A DNA stretch of 64,000 bases. It comes from Sinorhizobium numidicum (GTDB taxonomy: Bacteria > Pseudomonadota > Alphaproteobacteria > Rhizobiales > Rhizobiaceae). Positions within the stretch are counted from its first letter, which is position 1. Each line of letters starts with the position of its first letter. Shown here one piece after another: positions 27,416 through 37,187 of this stretch. Under the pieces are notes generated by a model. The model saw nothing but the letters and a program-made list of their open reading frames with translations, was not told the DNA's origin and did not search any database. Both the position numbers and the translations under genes were made by a program. The stretch spans positions 310,001-374,000 of the forward strand of contig NZ_CP120367.1 in NCBI RefSeq assembly GCF_029892045.1, given 5' to 3'.

Positions 27416-28915
27416 ATGGATTCGCGCGCAAGCTCCGGCGGTGAGCAGACCTATACCCAGATCCTCAAGTCGACGACTCTGATCGGCGGCTCGTCGCTCA
27501 TCAATGTGGCCTTTGCCATCACCCGCAACAAGACGATTGCCCTGCTCCTCGGTCCGGCGGGGGTGGGGTTGATGGGTCTTTACAGTTCCATAGCTGACGT
27601 TGCATACGCGGTGGCGGGTTTCGGAATCCAGGCAAGCGGCGTGCGCCAGATCGCGGCGGCGGTGGGCACCGGTGACACGGAAAGGATCGCCCGCACGGCG
27701 AACGTCCTGAGGCGTACATCCGTCATCCTCGGTGTTGTCGGGGCACTTTTTCTCGCGGCGCTCGCGTTTCCGGTCGCAGATTTCACCTTTGGCGAGAACG
27801 GACATGCCGCCGGCGTCGCCCTGCTGTCGGCGGCAATCCTTTTCCGCCTGCTGGCCGACGGGCAAATCGCCCTGATCCAGGGCATGCGGGACATTGCCAG
27901 TCTCGTCCGTATCAACGTCGTAGGGGCGTTCTTCGGCACGGTGATCACCATTCCCCTGATTTATCTCTTCGGCACATCTGGGATTGTGGCCTCTCTGGTG
28001 GCCGTCGCGGCGGTCACGCTTGCGACCTGCTGGTGGTACGGCAGGCGGATACGCGTAAGCACACCGCCGATGTCAACCCAGCAGGTTCGGCAGGAGACCG
28101 CTTCGCTCTTGAAACTGGGCCTAGTCTTCATGGCGAGTGGGTTCCTGACGCTGGGGGCAGCCTATGCGATTCGCATCATCGTCTTCAGAGCGGAAGGCAT
28201 CACCGCAGCTGGGTTCTACCAGGCGGCCTGGACGGTTGGCGGGTTCTATGCCAGCTTCATCCTGCAGTCGATGGGCACTGATTTCTATCCGCGTTTGACA
28301 GCAGTCGCAGGCAACAATGCTGAATGCAACCGCCTCGTCAACGAGCAGGCGCAGATCAGCATACTCATTGCCGGGCCCGGTCTCATTGCCACATTGACCG
28401 CTGCGCCGCTGGTGATGAGACTGTTTTATTCTCCTGAGTTCTATGCCGCAGTGGACCTTCTTCGCTGGATCTGCCTAGGAATGATGCTCCGTGTCATCGC
28501 ATGGCCAATGGGGTTCGTCGTTCTCGCCAAGGGTGCAAAGAGCGCCTTCTTCTGGACGGAAGTTGCGGCAACCCTGGTCCATGTCGGCCTGGCATGGCTC
28601 TTTGTCGGTAAATTCGGCTCGCTCGGTGCGGGCGCTGCGTTTTTCGGTCTTTATGTCTGGCACAGCATATGGATCTACGCGATCGCACGGCGGCTCTCGG
28701 ACTTTCGCTGGTCCACGGCCAACCGCAAGCTCGGGCTGATCTTTCTGCCCACATCAGGGGCCGTCTTTGCTGCCCTTCTCGTGCTGCCATTCTGGCAGGC
28801 AACGGCGCTTGGTCTCTTGGCCGCGATGCTGAGCGGGGTCTATTCGCTGCGCATGCTCATGACACTCGTGCCACTGACCGCAACACTCCGGACCTGGCGC
28901 TCAAAGTCGGCATAG
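27416..28915 (+). CDS. wzx: Wzx-type O-unit flippase
   Basis: A 499-residue polytopic inner-membrane protein with about 12 hydrophobic segments. It resembles the MATE/MOP-superfamily O-antigen translocases: the N-terminus reads LKSTTLIGGSSLINVAFAITRNKTIALLLGPAGVGLMGLYSS, typical of Wzx/WzxE relatives. It would flip undecaprenyl-linked repeat units to the periplasm for the Wzy-like polymerase at 40291-41754. Last gene of the plus-strand rhamnose operon; it converges on the aminotransferase at 28967. Confidence 0.87.
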   Translation: MDSRASSGGEQTYTQILKSTTLIGGSSLINVAFAITRNKTIALLLGPAGVGLMGLYSSIADVAYAVAGFGIQASGVRQIAAAVGTGDTERIARTANVLRRTSVILGVVGALFLAALAFPVADFTFGENGHAAGVALLSAAILFRLLADGQIALIQGMRDIASLVRINVVGAFFGTVITIPLIYLFGTSGIVASLVAVAAVTLATCWWYGRRIRVSTPPMSTQQVRQETASLLKLGLVFMASGFLTLGAAYAIRIIVFRAEGITAAGFYQAAWTVGGFYASFILQSMGTDFYPRLTAVAGNNAECNRLVNEQAQISILIAGPGLIATLTAAPLVMRLFYSPEFYAAVDLLRWICLGMMLRVIAWPMGFVVLAKGAKSAFFWTEVAATLVHVGLAWLFVGKFGSLGAGAAFFGLYVWHSIWIYAIARRLSDFRWSTANRKLGLIFLPTSGAVFAALLVLPFWQATALGLLAAMLSGVYSLRMLMTLVPLTATLRTWRSKSA

Positions 28916-28966
28916 TCGATAACTGCGGCTGCAGCTGCAATGCACAGGGAAAAGTGTGAGGGGGCT

Positions 28967-30160
28967 TCAGATCGCGCGCAGTGCCGTGGGTTCGGCGAAC
29001 GCGGGAATGGACAGAAGCTCCTCGACGACCAGCACCACATCGAAGTCCGTCATCTGCGCATACAAAGGCAGGATTACTGATCCCTGCTGCGCCTCGACGC
29101 TCCGCGCGAGGCTGGTCGCCGCCCGATGCGTGGCCTTGTCGGAGTAAGCTTGTTCCAGATGGATGTTCATGATGCCCCGGCGGGTCGAGATGCCGCGGTC
29201 GAGCAAGGTCTGCATCGTCTCCCGCTGGTCGATCCAGTCGGGCAAGGCGACGCAATAGCTCTGCCAATTACTCCGTGACCAATCCGGCTCAACGGGCGTA
29301 GTCAGTCCGGGAATCCCGGAAAGGCGATCGGTGTATTGTCGTGCAACTTCTCTTCGCCGGGTGACGAGCCCCGGAAGTCGCTTCAACTGTTCCCGGCCGA
29401 TCGCCGCCTGTAGATCGGTCATGCGGTAGTTATAGCCGAGCTCCGGATAGTCCTCGTAGATCACCTGTTTCGAGCCGTGCCGCACAGTGTCCGGAATACT
29501 CATGCCGTGCTGTCGCCACAACCGGAATTTCTGGTCGTATTCGTCGCTGGCCGTCGTCAGCATGCCGCCGTCGCCGGTGGTGACGACCTTGCGCGGGTGA
29601 AATGAGAAGCACGCAATATCGCCATGCGGCCTGCCGATCCGTTGCCATTGACCTTCTCCAAGGATCTCGCTTCCGGCAGCACAGGCTGCATCCTCGATGA
29701 CAGGGATCGAGTGACATCTGCCGATCTCGACGATGCGGCGGAGATCGCAGGGCATGCCGAGCTGATGCACACAGAGGATTGCCTTCGTGCGCGGCGTGAT
29801 CGCAGCCTCTATCAGATCGGGGTTCATGTTGTAGCCGCCGGCCTCGATATCGATGAAGGCGGGCAGCGCTCCGCAGTAGCGGATTGCGTTCGCCGTGGCG
29901 ATAAAGGAATGGCTGACCGTGATCACTTCGTCGCCAGCGCTCACTCCGACTGCCTTCAGTGCCAAGTGAAGCGCCGTCGTGCAGTTAGAAACGGCGCAGG
30001 CGTGAGAAGCACCGACGAATTCGGCGAATTCCTTTTCGAAGGCTGCCACCTCCGGCCCTTGCGTGACCCAGCCTGAGAGAACCACGCGCCGAACCGCCTC
30101 CACTTCCAATTCGTCGAGAACGGGTTTGGCAACCGGGATCTGGCGAGACATCTCGCTCAT
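28967..30160 (-). CDS. DegT/DnrJ/EryC1-family sugar aminotransferase
   Basis: A 397-residue PLP enzyme. The lysine expected to bind PLP is in FSFHPRKVVTTGDGGML, with VIEDAACAAGS before it and YNYRMTDLQAAIGREQLKRL after it, as in the family. These enzymes aminate keto-sugar nucleotides at C3 or C4. The ATG at 30160 overlaps the stop of the epimerase gene. Last of six minus-strand genes that seem to form one sugar-nucleotide operon (34479 to 28967). dTDP-4-keto-6-deoxyglucose from RfbB is a plausible substrate, which is inference. Confidence 0.82.
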   Translation of the reverse strand: MSEMSRQIPVAKPVLDELEVEAVRRVVLSGWVTQGPEVAAFEKEFAEFVGASHACAVSNCTTALHLALKAVGVSAGDEVITVSHSFIATANAIRYCGALPAFIDIEAGGYNMNPDLIEAAITPRTKAILCVHQLGMPCDLRRIVEIGRCHSIPVIEDAACAAGSEILGEGQWQRIGRPHGDIACFSFHPRKVVTTGDGGMLTTASDEYDQKFRLWRQHGMSIPDTVRHGSKQVIYEDYPELGYNYRMTDLQAAIGREQLKRLPGLVTRRREVARQYTDRLSGIPGLTTPVEPDWSRSNWQSYCVALPDWIDQRETMQTLLDRGISTRRGIMNIHLEQAYSDKATHRAATSLARSVEAQQGSVILPLYAQMTDFDVVLVVEELLSIPAFAEPTALRAI

Positions 30161-31131
30161 GCCGCTTCCCCCCCTGATACGGCGCGCTCGCGCCGCCACC
30201 ACACGACCAGATCGCGGAGGCCCTCCTCGAGCGTGATCTCGGTCCTGAAGCCCAGCAGCCGTTCGGCCTTGCTCATGTCGGCCAGCCGTCGAGTCACAGC
30301 GTTCACTTTCCGTGCCGGCTCGAGTTGTGGCTCGAGCGAAGTCCCCATGATCCGGGCCAGCAGGTATGCAAGATCGCGCAGGCTCGTCTCTGTGCCGCTT
30401 GCGATGTTGAACACCTCGTCCGTGACAGTAGACTTAGCCGCCAGCACATTTGCCCGGGCGATATCGTGAACATGCACGAAGTCTAGCGTCTGCCTGTCAT
30501 CGCCATAGATGATCGGCGGTAGGCCGGCCGCGATGCGTTCCATCCATCGGATCAGTACCTCCGTATAGAGACCGTGAACGTCCATGCGCGGGCCGTAGAC
30601 GTTGAAATAGCGGAGCGCGACATAGTTGAGGCCGTGCATTTCGGCGAAGCTACGCAGCAGTCCCTCATTGAACGTCTTGGCGGCTCCATAAATCGTCCGG
30701 TTGTTGTAGGGATGATGGTCCTCGCTCGTCGGAAAGCTTTCGGCAAGCCCCAGCACCGAGGCAGAGGAAGCGGCAATCACCTTGCGAACCCCCGCCTTGA
30801 CCGCCGTTTCGAGAACATTGAACGTGCCGCCCGCGAGGACGTCGAACGCTAGCCTCGGCTCCTCTGCGCATTGCGTGATGCGGATGGCCGCCTGGTGGAA
30901 TACGATGTCGACACCTTCAAGAGATTTCGCCAGCAGCGCGCGATTCCTGATGTCGCCTTCAATAATCGTGAGCGGTCCGACGTTCGCCGCCTGGCTTAGG
31001 TTCTCCTTGCTTCCCCGTACGAAATTGTCGAGCACCACGATTTCCCGAGGCCGTTCGAGGGCCACGAGATCGGCAATGTGCGAGCCGATGAGACCGGCCC
31101 CGCCTGTGATCAGAATTCGCTTGTTCTTCAT
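30157..31131 (-). CDS. NAD-dependent sugar epimerase/dehydratase (extended SDR)
   Basis: A 324-residue GalE-like SDR: GGAGLIGSHIAD at the N-terminus, HQAAIRITQCAEEPRLAFDV, ASSASVLG and YGAAKTFNEGLL with the catalytic Tyr/Lys. It most likely epimerises or dehydrates a nucleotide sugar for the neighbouring aminotransferase. ATG 31131 has GAGGCGGG upstream; an ATG at 31143 overlaps the preceding stop and is also possible. The substrate cannot be told from sequence alone. Confidence 0.82.
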   Translation of the reverse strand: MKNKRILITGGAGLIGSHIADLVALERPREIVVLDNFVRGSKENLSQAANVGPLTIIEGDIRNRALLAKSLEGVDIVFHQAAIRITQCAEEPRLAFDVLAGGTFNVLETAVKAGVRKVIAASSASVLGLAESFPTSEDHHPYNNRTIYGAAKTFNEGLLRSFAEMHGLNYVALRYFNVYGPRMDVHGLYTEVLIRWMERIAAGLPPIIYGDDRQTLDFVHVHDIARANVLAAKSTVTDEVFNIASGTETSLRDLAYLLARIMGTSLEPQLEPARKVNAVTRRLADMSKAERLLGFRTEITLEEGLRDLVVWWRRERAVSGGEAA

Positions 31132-31139
31132 CGCCCGCC

Positions 31140-31847
31140 TCATTGTTCAGGGTTTTGCCGGGCCGGCGATTCCGTTCGCCAGCGCAGGAATTTCGCGGGC
31201 ACGCCCGCAACGACCGCGAACGATTCGACATCGGAGACGACGACCGCGCCCGCGCCGACGAGCGCACCCTTGCCGATCGTCACGCCGGGCAGGACGGTCG
31301 CATTGGTTCCGATATCGGCCCATGCGCCGACGCGTACCGGCTTGATTTTGAGGTCGGTACTGATGATCGGCACATCGACCGGTACGCCGGTGTGATACGA
31401 GCCGAGAACCTTGGCGCCTGGACCCCAGCCTACGAAATCCTCGATCACCAGGTCACGCGCATCGAAATAGGCTTGCGGTCCGATCCAGACATTATCGCCG
31501 ATCACGCAGGTCCCGTCGTAGCGGCCTTGGATGTAGGCCTGAGCACCGATGAACACCCCGTTGCCGATCTCGAACGTTTCCGGGTGCTTGAAGCCGGCTC
31601 CGCTTCCCACTTGCAAGCCACACCCGCAAGCGCGCGCGACACATTGCCAGATTACCTTGCGCATCATTGCGTCGACGAACCCGTCTCCACTCGAAAAGCG
31701 ACCATAGAGCTCGATCAAGGCCGCGGCGCCGTATAATCGTCTGAGCTCCGTGACCAGGTCGCGCACATAGCTCGGATCGGCGGGTGTGTCGCCGCGACCG
31801 TGCACCGCTTGTACGACCCGGTCAGTCGGTGCGCGGTCAGTTGACAT
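31140..31847 (-). CDS. Left-handed beta-helix (hexapeptide) acyltransferase
   Basis: A 235-residue protein. A helical N-terminal part is followed by hexapeptide repeats (IGNGVFIGAQAYIQG, VIGDNVWIGPQAYFD, VGAWADIGTNATVLPGVTIGKGALVGAGAVVV) ending in VAGVPAKFL, the usual finish of sugar O- or N-acyltransferases. A His in LGSYHTGVP may be catalytic. It overlaps the upstream aminotransferase by 11 bases. It likely adds acetyl or another acyl group to a sugar of the repeat unit or to a nucleotide sugar. Confidence 0.8.
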   Translation of the reverse strand: MSTDRAPTDRVVQAVHGRGDTPADPSYVRDLVTELRRLYGAAALIELYGRFSSGDGFVDAMMRKVIWQCVARACGCGLQVGSGAGFKHPETFEIGNGVFIGAQAYIQGRYDGTCVIGDNVWIGPQAYFDARDLVIEDFVGWGPGAKVLGSYHTGVPVDVPIISTDLKIKPVRVGAWADIGTNATVLPGVTIGKGALVGAGAVVVSDVESFAVVAGVPAKFLRWRTESPARQNPEQ

Positions 31848-32943
31848 AGGCGTCCTGCTCCACTGCAGAAACTACCTGCTCGACCTGTCTCGTGCTCATC
31901 TCCGGATAAATGGGGAGCGAAAGAACCGATCGGGCAGCCGCTTCCGATCTCGGGAAATCGCCGACTTTATAGCCGAGGTCGGAGTGTGCCTTTTGCAAAT
32001 GTACCGGAATAGGATAATGCAGACCCCACTGAATGCTTTCAGTGGAGAGCGCACGCTGCAGTCCGTCACGATCACGGCACCTAAGAGCGTAGATGTGATA
32101 AACGTGACGCCGCTCGGCGACTTCGACGGGCGTCTTCACGTGTGACAATCCGGCGAGCCGGGAAGTATAACGGCTAGCACGAGCCCGTCGCGTCTCAGTC
32201 CAGGCTTCGAGATGCCTGAGCTTCACGCGCAGAATCGCACCCTGGATGCCATCCATCCGATAGTTGAAGCCTTTGAGCACATGGTGATATCGCTGCTCTT
32301 GGCCCCAGTCACGCAACATGCGCATCGTTCTGGCATGATCATTATTGCTGGTGACGACAACGCCTCCCTCGCCGCAACCGCCGAGGTTCTTTCCCGGATA
32401 GAAGCTAAAACAGCCCGATACGCCGATGCTCCCGGCGCGGCGACCCTTGTATTCGGCGCCATGCGCCTGACAGGCATCCTCAATGATCGGCACGCCGTAC
32501 CGATCGGCAATGACCTTGATCGCGTCCATGTCGGCCATTTGCCCATAAAGATGGACTGGCACCATCGCCTTGGTGCGTGGCGTGATCGCAGCCTCGAGCT
32601 TCGTGGCATCCATGGTCAGCGTCACTGGCTCGACGTCGACGAAGACCGGCCGCGCGCCGGTGTAACAGATTGCCGATGTGGTGGCGACGAAGGTGAAAGG
32701 AACGGTGATGACTTCATCTCCTGGGCCGACGCCCGCCGCAAGCAGCGCCAAATGGAGGGCACTTGTGCCCGTGTTGACGGCGATCGCGTGCTTCACGCTG
32801 CAATAGGCCGCAAATTCCTGTTCCAGGCGCGCAACTTCATCACCCAGGACGTATTGCCCTGAAGCGAGCACGCCCAATGCGGCCGCATTGATCTCATCCT
32901 TGATCGAGTGATATTGCGCCTTCAAGTCGAGGAAGGGAATCAT
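31837..32943 (-). CDS. DegT-family aminotransferase, WbpE/WlbC-like
   Basis: A 368-residue PLP enzyme with MIPFLDLKAQYHSIKDEI, VNTGTSALHLALLAAGVGPGDEVI, PIIEDACQAHGAEYKG and the PLP lysine in FSFYPGKNLG. With the Gfo/Idh oxidoreductase directly upstream (ATGA overlap) and a hexapeptide acetyltransferase before that, it forms the trio that in Pseudomonas and Bordetella converts UDP-GlcNAc-uronate into a 2,3-diacetamido-uronate. It would aminate the 3-keto intermediate. Assignment to this pathway is by gene set, not by proven specificity. Confidence 0.8.
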   Translation of the reverse strand: MIPFLDLKAQYHSIKDEINAAALGVLASGQYVLGDEVARLEQEFAAYCSVKHAIAVNTGTSALHLALLAAGVGPGDEVITVPFTFVATTSAICYTGARPVFVDVEPVTLTMDATKLEAAITPRTKAMVPVHLYGQMADMDAIKVIADRYGVPIIEDACQAHGAEYKGRRAGSIGVSGCFSFYPGKNLGGCGEGGVVVTSNNDHARTMRMLRDWGQEQRYHHVLKGFNYRMDGIQGAILRVKLRHLEAWTETRRARASRYTSRLAGLSHVKTPVEVAERRHVYHIYALRCRDRDGLQRALSTESIQWGLHYPIPVHLQKAHSDLGYKVGDFPRSEAAARSVLSLPIYPEMSTRQVEQVVSAVEQDAYVN

Positions 32944-33977
32944 GCGATCCGCCTCGCCTGTTCCAACTCGATGACACGCCCCCGCTGGGCGAGGGCCTGG
33001 GACGCGGCTTCGAGGATCCGAACGACGCGCAAACCGGCGTGACCGTCGGCAATAGGCTGCTCACTTCGTTCGATACAGTCGACGAATTGGCGCAATTCAC
33101 GGGCCAATGCTTCGGTCACATCGAGATGAGGCGCATACATATCGCCGGTGCGATAGCCCACCAGCATCTGGTAGACCTTTTCGCCGTTCCGCTGTGGATC
33201 GCCGTTCAGCGTTATCCCCTTGTCATAGACCTTGATCTTCTCGCTGGGCTCCAGATCATCGTAGAGGATCATCGTTCTGCTGCCGCCGATGAGCGTACGG
33301 CGCACCTTGACCGGAGCGAGCCAGTTGACATGAATGTGGGCAATCAGCCTGCTGTCGAAGAAGAGATTGAGATAGGCGATGTTTTCCGGCTCGCCGGTGA
33401 TATGACTCATGCCCGTGGCGGAGACGGCTACCGGCCGTTCCGGCAACACGTAGTCCATAATCGACAGGTCGTGCACGGCAAGATCCCAGATGACGCTGAC
33501 GTCGTGCTGGAAAAGGCCAAGATTGACCCGGACCGAGTCGTAGTAATAGACATCGCCAAGACCGTTTTCGACGAGGTCCCGCATCTTCCGGACGGCGCCC
33601 GTGTGCACGAACGTATGGTCGACCGCGAGCACGAGACGTCGCCGCGCCGCTTCTTCGACCATACGCCGTGCCTCGTCCGACGTCGCCGCCATCGGCTTTT
33701 CGACGAGCACATGCTTTCCAGCCATCAGCGCCTTCATCGCAAGCTTGAAGTGCGCGGCAGGGGGGGTCGCGATCGCGACGGCATCGACGCGCGAATCGCG
33801 AAGAACCTCTTCGAACTCGTCGGTAATCTGGACCGCCGGGTAGCGGCTCTGGACTGCCGTCAGACGATCCTTGCGCAGGTCGCAGACGGAGATGAGGCGC
33901 GCACCCGGCGTCTCCCAGAAGTTGCGGACGAGGTTTGGGCCCCAGTAACCATAACCGACGACTGCGACACCGATCAT
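32940..33977 (-). CDS. Gfo/Idh/MocA oxidoreductase, WbpB/WlbA-like
   Basis: A 345-residue dehydrogenase. VAVVGYGYWGPNLVRNF binds NAD(H), and EKPMA carries the family lysine. IWDLAVHDLSIMDYVL and GGSRTMILYDDLEPSEKIKVYDKG are typical of the envelope-polysaccharide subgroup. The expected reaction is oxidation of a UDP-N-acetyl-hexosaminuronate at C3, feeding the aminotransferase encoded next. The ATG at 33977 is one base past the stop of the acetyltransferase gene. Confidence 0.82.
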   Translation of the reverse strand: MIGVAVVGYGYWGPNLVRNFWETPGARLISVCDLRKDRLTAVQSRYPAVQITDEFEEVLRDSRVDAVAIATPPAAHFKLAMKALMAGKHVLVEKPMAATSDEARRMVEEAARRRLVLAVDHTFVHTGAVRKMRDLVENGLGDVYYYDSVRVNLGLFQHDVSVIWDLAVHDLSIMDYVLPERPVAVSATGMSHITGEPENIAYLNLFFDSRLIAHIHVNWLAPVKVRRTLIGGSRTMILYDDLEPSEKIKVYDKGITLNGDPQRNGEKVYQMLVGYRTGDMYAPHLDVTEALARELRQFVDCIERSEQPIADGHAGLRVVRILEAASQALAQRGRVIELEQARRIA

Positions 33978-33978
33978 T

Positions 33979-34479
33979 TTACGCCCCCGCTGAAATAACT
34001 CCGAATGCCCCATCCGTGACGCGTCCGATGATCCTGGCTGGTACACCGGCAACGATCGCATAGCTTGGCACGTCCTTGGTCACCACCGCGCCGGCGCCGA
34101 CTTGCGCGGCCTCTCCGATCGTGACGCCCGCGAGAATGGTGGCGTTGCTGCCTATGGAGGCCCGACACTTGACCAGTGTCGGGACGACCTTCCAATCGAC
34201 TTCCGACTGAAGCCCTCCGACAGGATTGACCGCCCGCGGATAGATATCGTTGGTGAACATGACGCCATGTCCGAGGAAGACGCCATCCTCGAGCGTCACG
34301 CCCTCGCAGATGAAGGAATGGCTGGAAATCTTGCAGTTTCTTCCGACCGCGACGTTCTTCTGAATTTCGACAAAGGTTCCGATGCGCGTGCCGGCGCCGA
34401 GCGTGCAACCATAAAGATTGACGAGGTCCGGATGATGGACAACGACTCCTTCATGCAGCGTGACATCGGACGCAATCAT
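33979..34479 (-). CDS. Hexapeptide N-acetyltransferase, WbpD/WlbB-like
   Basis: A 166-residue left-handed beta-helix enzyme: [53 protein letters not shown], then [45 protein letters not shown]. The [14 protein letters not shown] segment is characteristic of WbpD/WlbB, which acetylate the 3-amino group of UDP-2-acetamido-3-amino-uronate with acetyl-CoA. AGGGGC precedes the ATG. First gene of the six-gene minus-strand operon. Confidence 0.8.
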   Translation of the reverse strand: MIASDVTLHEGVVVHHPDLVNLYGCTLGAGTRIGTFVEIQKNVAVGRNCKISSHSFICEGVTLEDGVFLGHGVMFTNDIYPRAVNPVGGLQSEVDWKVVPTLVKCRASIGSNATILAGVTIGEAAQVGAGAVVTKDVPSYAIVAGVPARIIGRVTDGAFGVISAGA

Positions 34480-34958
34480 GCCGGCAAGCCCCTATCTTCT
34501 TCGTAGCGGCGGCTGAACTCGAATGAACCTGATCGGCACCCCTTCGTCTTCTCATCGGGGCAAAATGCCGAGCGTTCCAAGCTCAAAGGAATTCCTTTTC
34601 AATCGTGCAGTAAAGAAAACAATATTAAGTATTTAAGCGATCGAAAGAGGTATCCGGCTGCGCAGGAATGATGATTTGCGCTGCAACCCCGTTCGTCGCG
34701 CCGGATTAGAGCTTGGCTCTAGCCCATCGTAGCCACTTACGTTCGCCACACGGACGTAACTCTTTTGCCCGGTGCATAACCGGCAGGCGCCGACGCAGAC
34801 GCCCGCCTATAGCAGACTCCGAGGCAGTCGGGGGTATTCGGAGTAGCAAATCTCCTTCATTCGTCGGCGCAGCAGCTCCGACATTTAGGTATGTGGCTCG
34901 GGCACAGATCGCCGAATACACTGGCTATCGCAATTGGGACGAAAAGACGCGAGCTGAA
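34480..34958. promoter_or_regulatory. Divergent gap between acetyltransferase and glycosyltransferase genes
   Basis: About 480 bases. The part near 34600-34650 is AT-rich and probably holds promoters for the minus-strand operon. ACTCCGA (34816-34822) and TCGGAGT (34838-34844) form an inverted repeat. The glycosyltransferase frame stays open back to 34713, but its N-terminal 80 residues would be a low-complexity arginine-rich stretch, so I do not treat it as coding. Confidence 0.4.
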
Positions 34959-36032
34959 ATGATGTATCGGGCGGCGTTTGGCTTATCTGCAGTGCGCGCA
35001 ACCGCGCTGCGGCAACTCATGGCTGCAAAAAGAGCTTGGAAGAGCCGGATGCGCGTCACCATCGGGCAAGAGCCTTCGGCAAGACCAGCCATCTACTTTC
35101 TCACTCCTGACTTCCAAGAGCCCTCCGGTGGTATCAGGGTAATATACCGTCATGTCGATATACTGAATTCCGCGGGGACGAACGCGTTTGTGCTGCATCA
35201 GCGCCGAGGGTTCCGGTGTACGTGGTTCGAAAATCAAACGCGTATTGCACATGTCGGAGATACGAGGGTGCTGCGGGGAGATTTTCTCGTCATCCCGGAG
35301 GTGTGCGTCGACATCCTGGACCATCTCTCCCCAGGCACCGAATTCATAATATTCAACCAGAATGTGCACTTGACCTGGACAGCGTCGCACGACATTGCAC
35401 GGCATTACGCGCCAGGCGGCGGTTTGATGGGCATCATCGCAGTCTCTGAACACAATCAACATGCGCTCCGCTATGCCTTTGGGCATGTTGATGTTTGCAG
35501 AGTGCACGTCGGCATCGACTCCGGTATATTTCACTCGGTCGAGGGCCCTCGACCAAACCGCATCGCATATATGCCGCGAAAGATGCCGGAGGATGCGAAC
35601 AGAGTATTAGAACTTATTCGGGGGCGCGGCTTGCTAGAGGGTTGGGACATAGTGCGGCTAGATCGAATTCCCCAGGCTGAAGTTGCCGCGCAATTGCGGA
35701 CTACGAAAATTTTCCTAGCCTTATCATACCAGGAGGGTCTTGGACTCCCACCCGCCGAAGCGATGGCCTGCGGGAACTATGTGGTCGGTTACCATGGTTT
35801 TGGGGGGAAAGAATTCTTTCGCTCGGATTTCAGTGGGATCGTCGAGACGGGTGACATCCTAGGATTCGCACAAGCAATCGAATACGCAATAGCGCACGAG
35901 AACGCACATCCGGGCTGGTGCCAAACCCGCGGCGACAGGGCATCCAAGTTCATTCTTTCAGAATATTCTCTTAAACGCGAGCGCGAAGAAGTGAAGCAGA
36001 TTTATGCACGATTACTTAAGGCGAGCGACTAG
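34959..36032 (+). CDS. Glycosyltransferase, GT4/GT-B fold
   Basis: About 357 residues. The domain begins AIYFLTPDFQEPSGGIRVIYRHVDILN, resembling the N-terminal half of WsaF-like rhamnan glycosyltransferases. The C-terminal Rossmann half has SYQEGLGLPPAEAMACGNYVVGYHGFGGKEFF, where the E-x7-E pattern of GT4 enzymes binds the nucleotide sugar. The start is uncertain: tandem ATG codons at 34959 and 34962 have only a weak upstream purine stretch. It converges closely on the next GT gene (four bases between stops). GC content drops from here to about 38500 compared with the flanking operons. Donor sugar unknown; rhamnose is possible. Confidence 0.75.
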   Translation: MMYRAAFGLSAVRATALRQLMAAKRAWKSRMRVTIGQEPSARPAIYFLTPDFQEPSGGIRVIYRHVDILNSAGTNAFVLHQRRGFRCTWFENQTRIAHVGDTRVLRGDFLVIPEVCVDILDHLSPGTEFIIFNQNVHLTWTASHDIARHYAPGGGLMGIIAVSEHNQHALRYAFGHVDVCRVHVGIDSGIFHSVEGPRPNRIAYMPRKMPEDANRVLELIRGRGLLEGWDIVRLDRIPQAEVAAQLRTTKIFLALSYQEGLGLPPAEAMACGNYVVGYHGFGGKEFFRSDFSGIVETGDILGFAQAIEYAIAHENAHPGWCQTRGDRASKFILSEYSLKREREEVKQIYARLLKASD

Positions 36033-36035
36033 GTA

Positions 36036-37187
36036 TTATCGGGTTTCGATACGCGCGGCACTATTCGACTGTTCGTCTGCGCCCATCAAACCATCTACAA
36101 TGCGCCTGCAAACATCTTGCCACCTTGACGTCGCCGACCGAGCCAGAGCTCTCGCTCCCATTGAACTTGCTTCCTCTCCATCGCAGAGCCGAAGCATTGC
36201 CTCGACCAATGAATCACGGTCGTAAGGATCAACGCGTATTGAACCGTCGCATAACAGCTCACCGCCCCCCCCACGTGTTGTAGCTATTACAGGTAATCCA
36301 CAGGATGCAGCCTCGAGATAGGCGATCGGGGAAGGATCGAAAAGGCTGGGTAGGACGAAAGCTGTTGACTGAGCAAACAATTGGTCGAGTATTTTCTGCC
36401 CCCTTGGATCCTCCCGCGCGAGAAAACCATACCCTGTCACTCCAGCTTGTCTCAACGGTGGATGTTTTCCCACAACTGCGAGGGTGGCCCGCGGAAACTT
36501 TTCATGGACCCTTGCGAACGCATCTAGAACCGCAGCACCATTCTTGCGCTTCCAATCAACGCCCACGAATAAAAAACGGGGGTTTTCAAAGCTGCGCTTA
36601 ATCTCGGGGTTCGATCGAGGCCTATGCCCCATCCCAACCACCCGAACTCGCTCGGGCGGAACCCCAAAGTCCTGGACCACTGATTTCCTTGCCCATTCAG
36701 TGCTCACACACGCTATCGTGGCTCTGCGACACGCGGTTTCTTGTAACCTCACCCAGGCATCGACCTTTGAGGACGGAAGGCCGAGGCTGCTTAGGTCCGA
36801 ATCGGGATATCGCAGGAACAGTGCAAATGTTCCGTCATCGTATGTGGCGATCGGCGTGTGCCGTCCCCGCATTGCCGCTGCAAGGTCGTAGGTATCTGTG
36901 CCCATTGCAATAATGCCATCCAGATTTCCCGCATTTTCTATGGCCGTTGCGATTCTTAGCGACCGAGCCTTCATAACGGCTGGAGTGCGATGCGCCGTTA
37001 CCCTTGAACCAGGCAATCGAGAGTGAAGCGCCGCCGCCATTTTTTGCCGAAGCGGCAGTGTACATCCTATTGGAACAACCATGAGGCCTAACGATCTGAG
37101 CCCTTCGCTCAGGCCGCGAGGCGTACCAGACCAGTTGGCGGGAGAGATGGGATCCCTGCTGGGATAAACGATTCCGATCCGGTACAC
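36036..37187 (-). CDS. Group-1 (GT4) glycosyltransferase
   Basis: A 383-residue GT-B enzyme. RIGIVYPSRDPISPANWSGTPRGL forms the acceptor-side start, RFLFVGVDWKRKNGAAVLDAF begins the donor-binding half, and FVLPSLFDPSPIAYLEAASCGLPVIATTRGGGGELL holds the E-x7-E-like motif. The start is GTG 37187, with GGAGGAAC well placed upstream. It probably adds one sugar of the repeat unit on the cytoplasmic face; the donor is unknown. It is divergent from the GT2 gene at 37489. Confidence 0.82.
   Translation of the reverse strand: MYRIGIVYPSRDPISPANWSGTPRGLSEGLRSLGLMVVPIGCTLPLRQKMAAALHSRLPGSRVTAHRTPAVMKARSLRIATAIENAGNLDGIIAMGTDTYDLAAAMRGRHTPIATYDDGTFALFLRYPDSDLSSLGLPSSKVDAWVRLQETACRRATIACVSTEWARKSVVQDFGVPPERVRVVGMGHRPRSNPEIKRSFENPRFLFVGVDWKRKNGAAVLDAFARVHEKFPRATLAVVGKHPPLRQAGVTGYGFLAREDPRGQKILDQLFAQSTAFVLPSLFDPSPIAYLEAASCGLPVIATTRGGGGELLCDGSIRVDPYDRDSLVEAMLRLCDGEEASSMGARALARSATSRWQDVCRRIVDGLMGADEQSNSAARIETR

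Noticed and set aside
34713..34958. N-terminal extension of the glycosyltransferase at 34959
   Set aside because: The frame is open, but it would encode a low-complexity arginine-rich leader without homology, and part of it lies in the likely promoter region.
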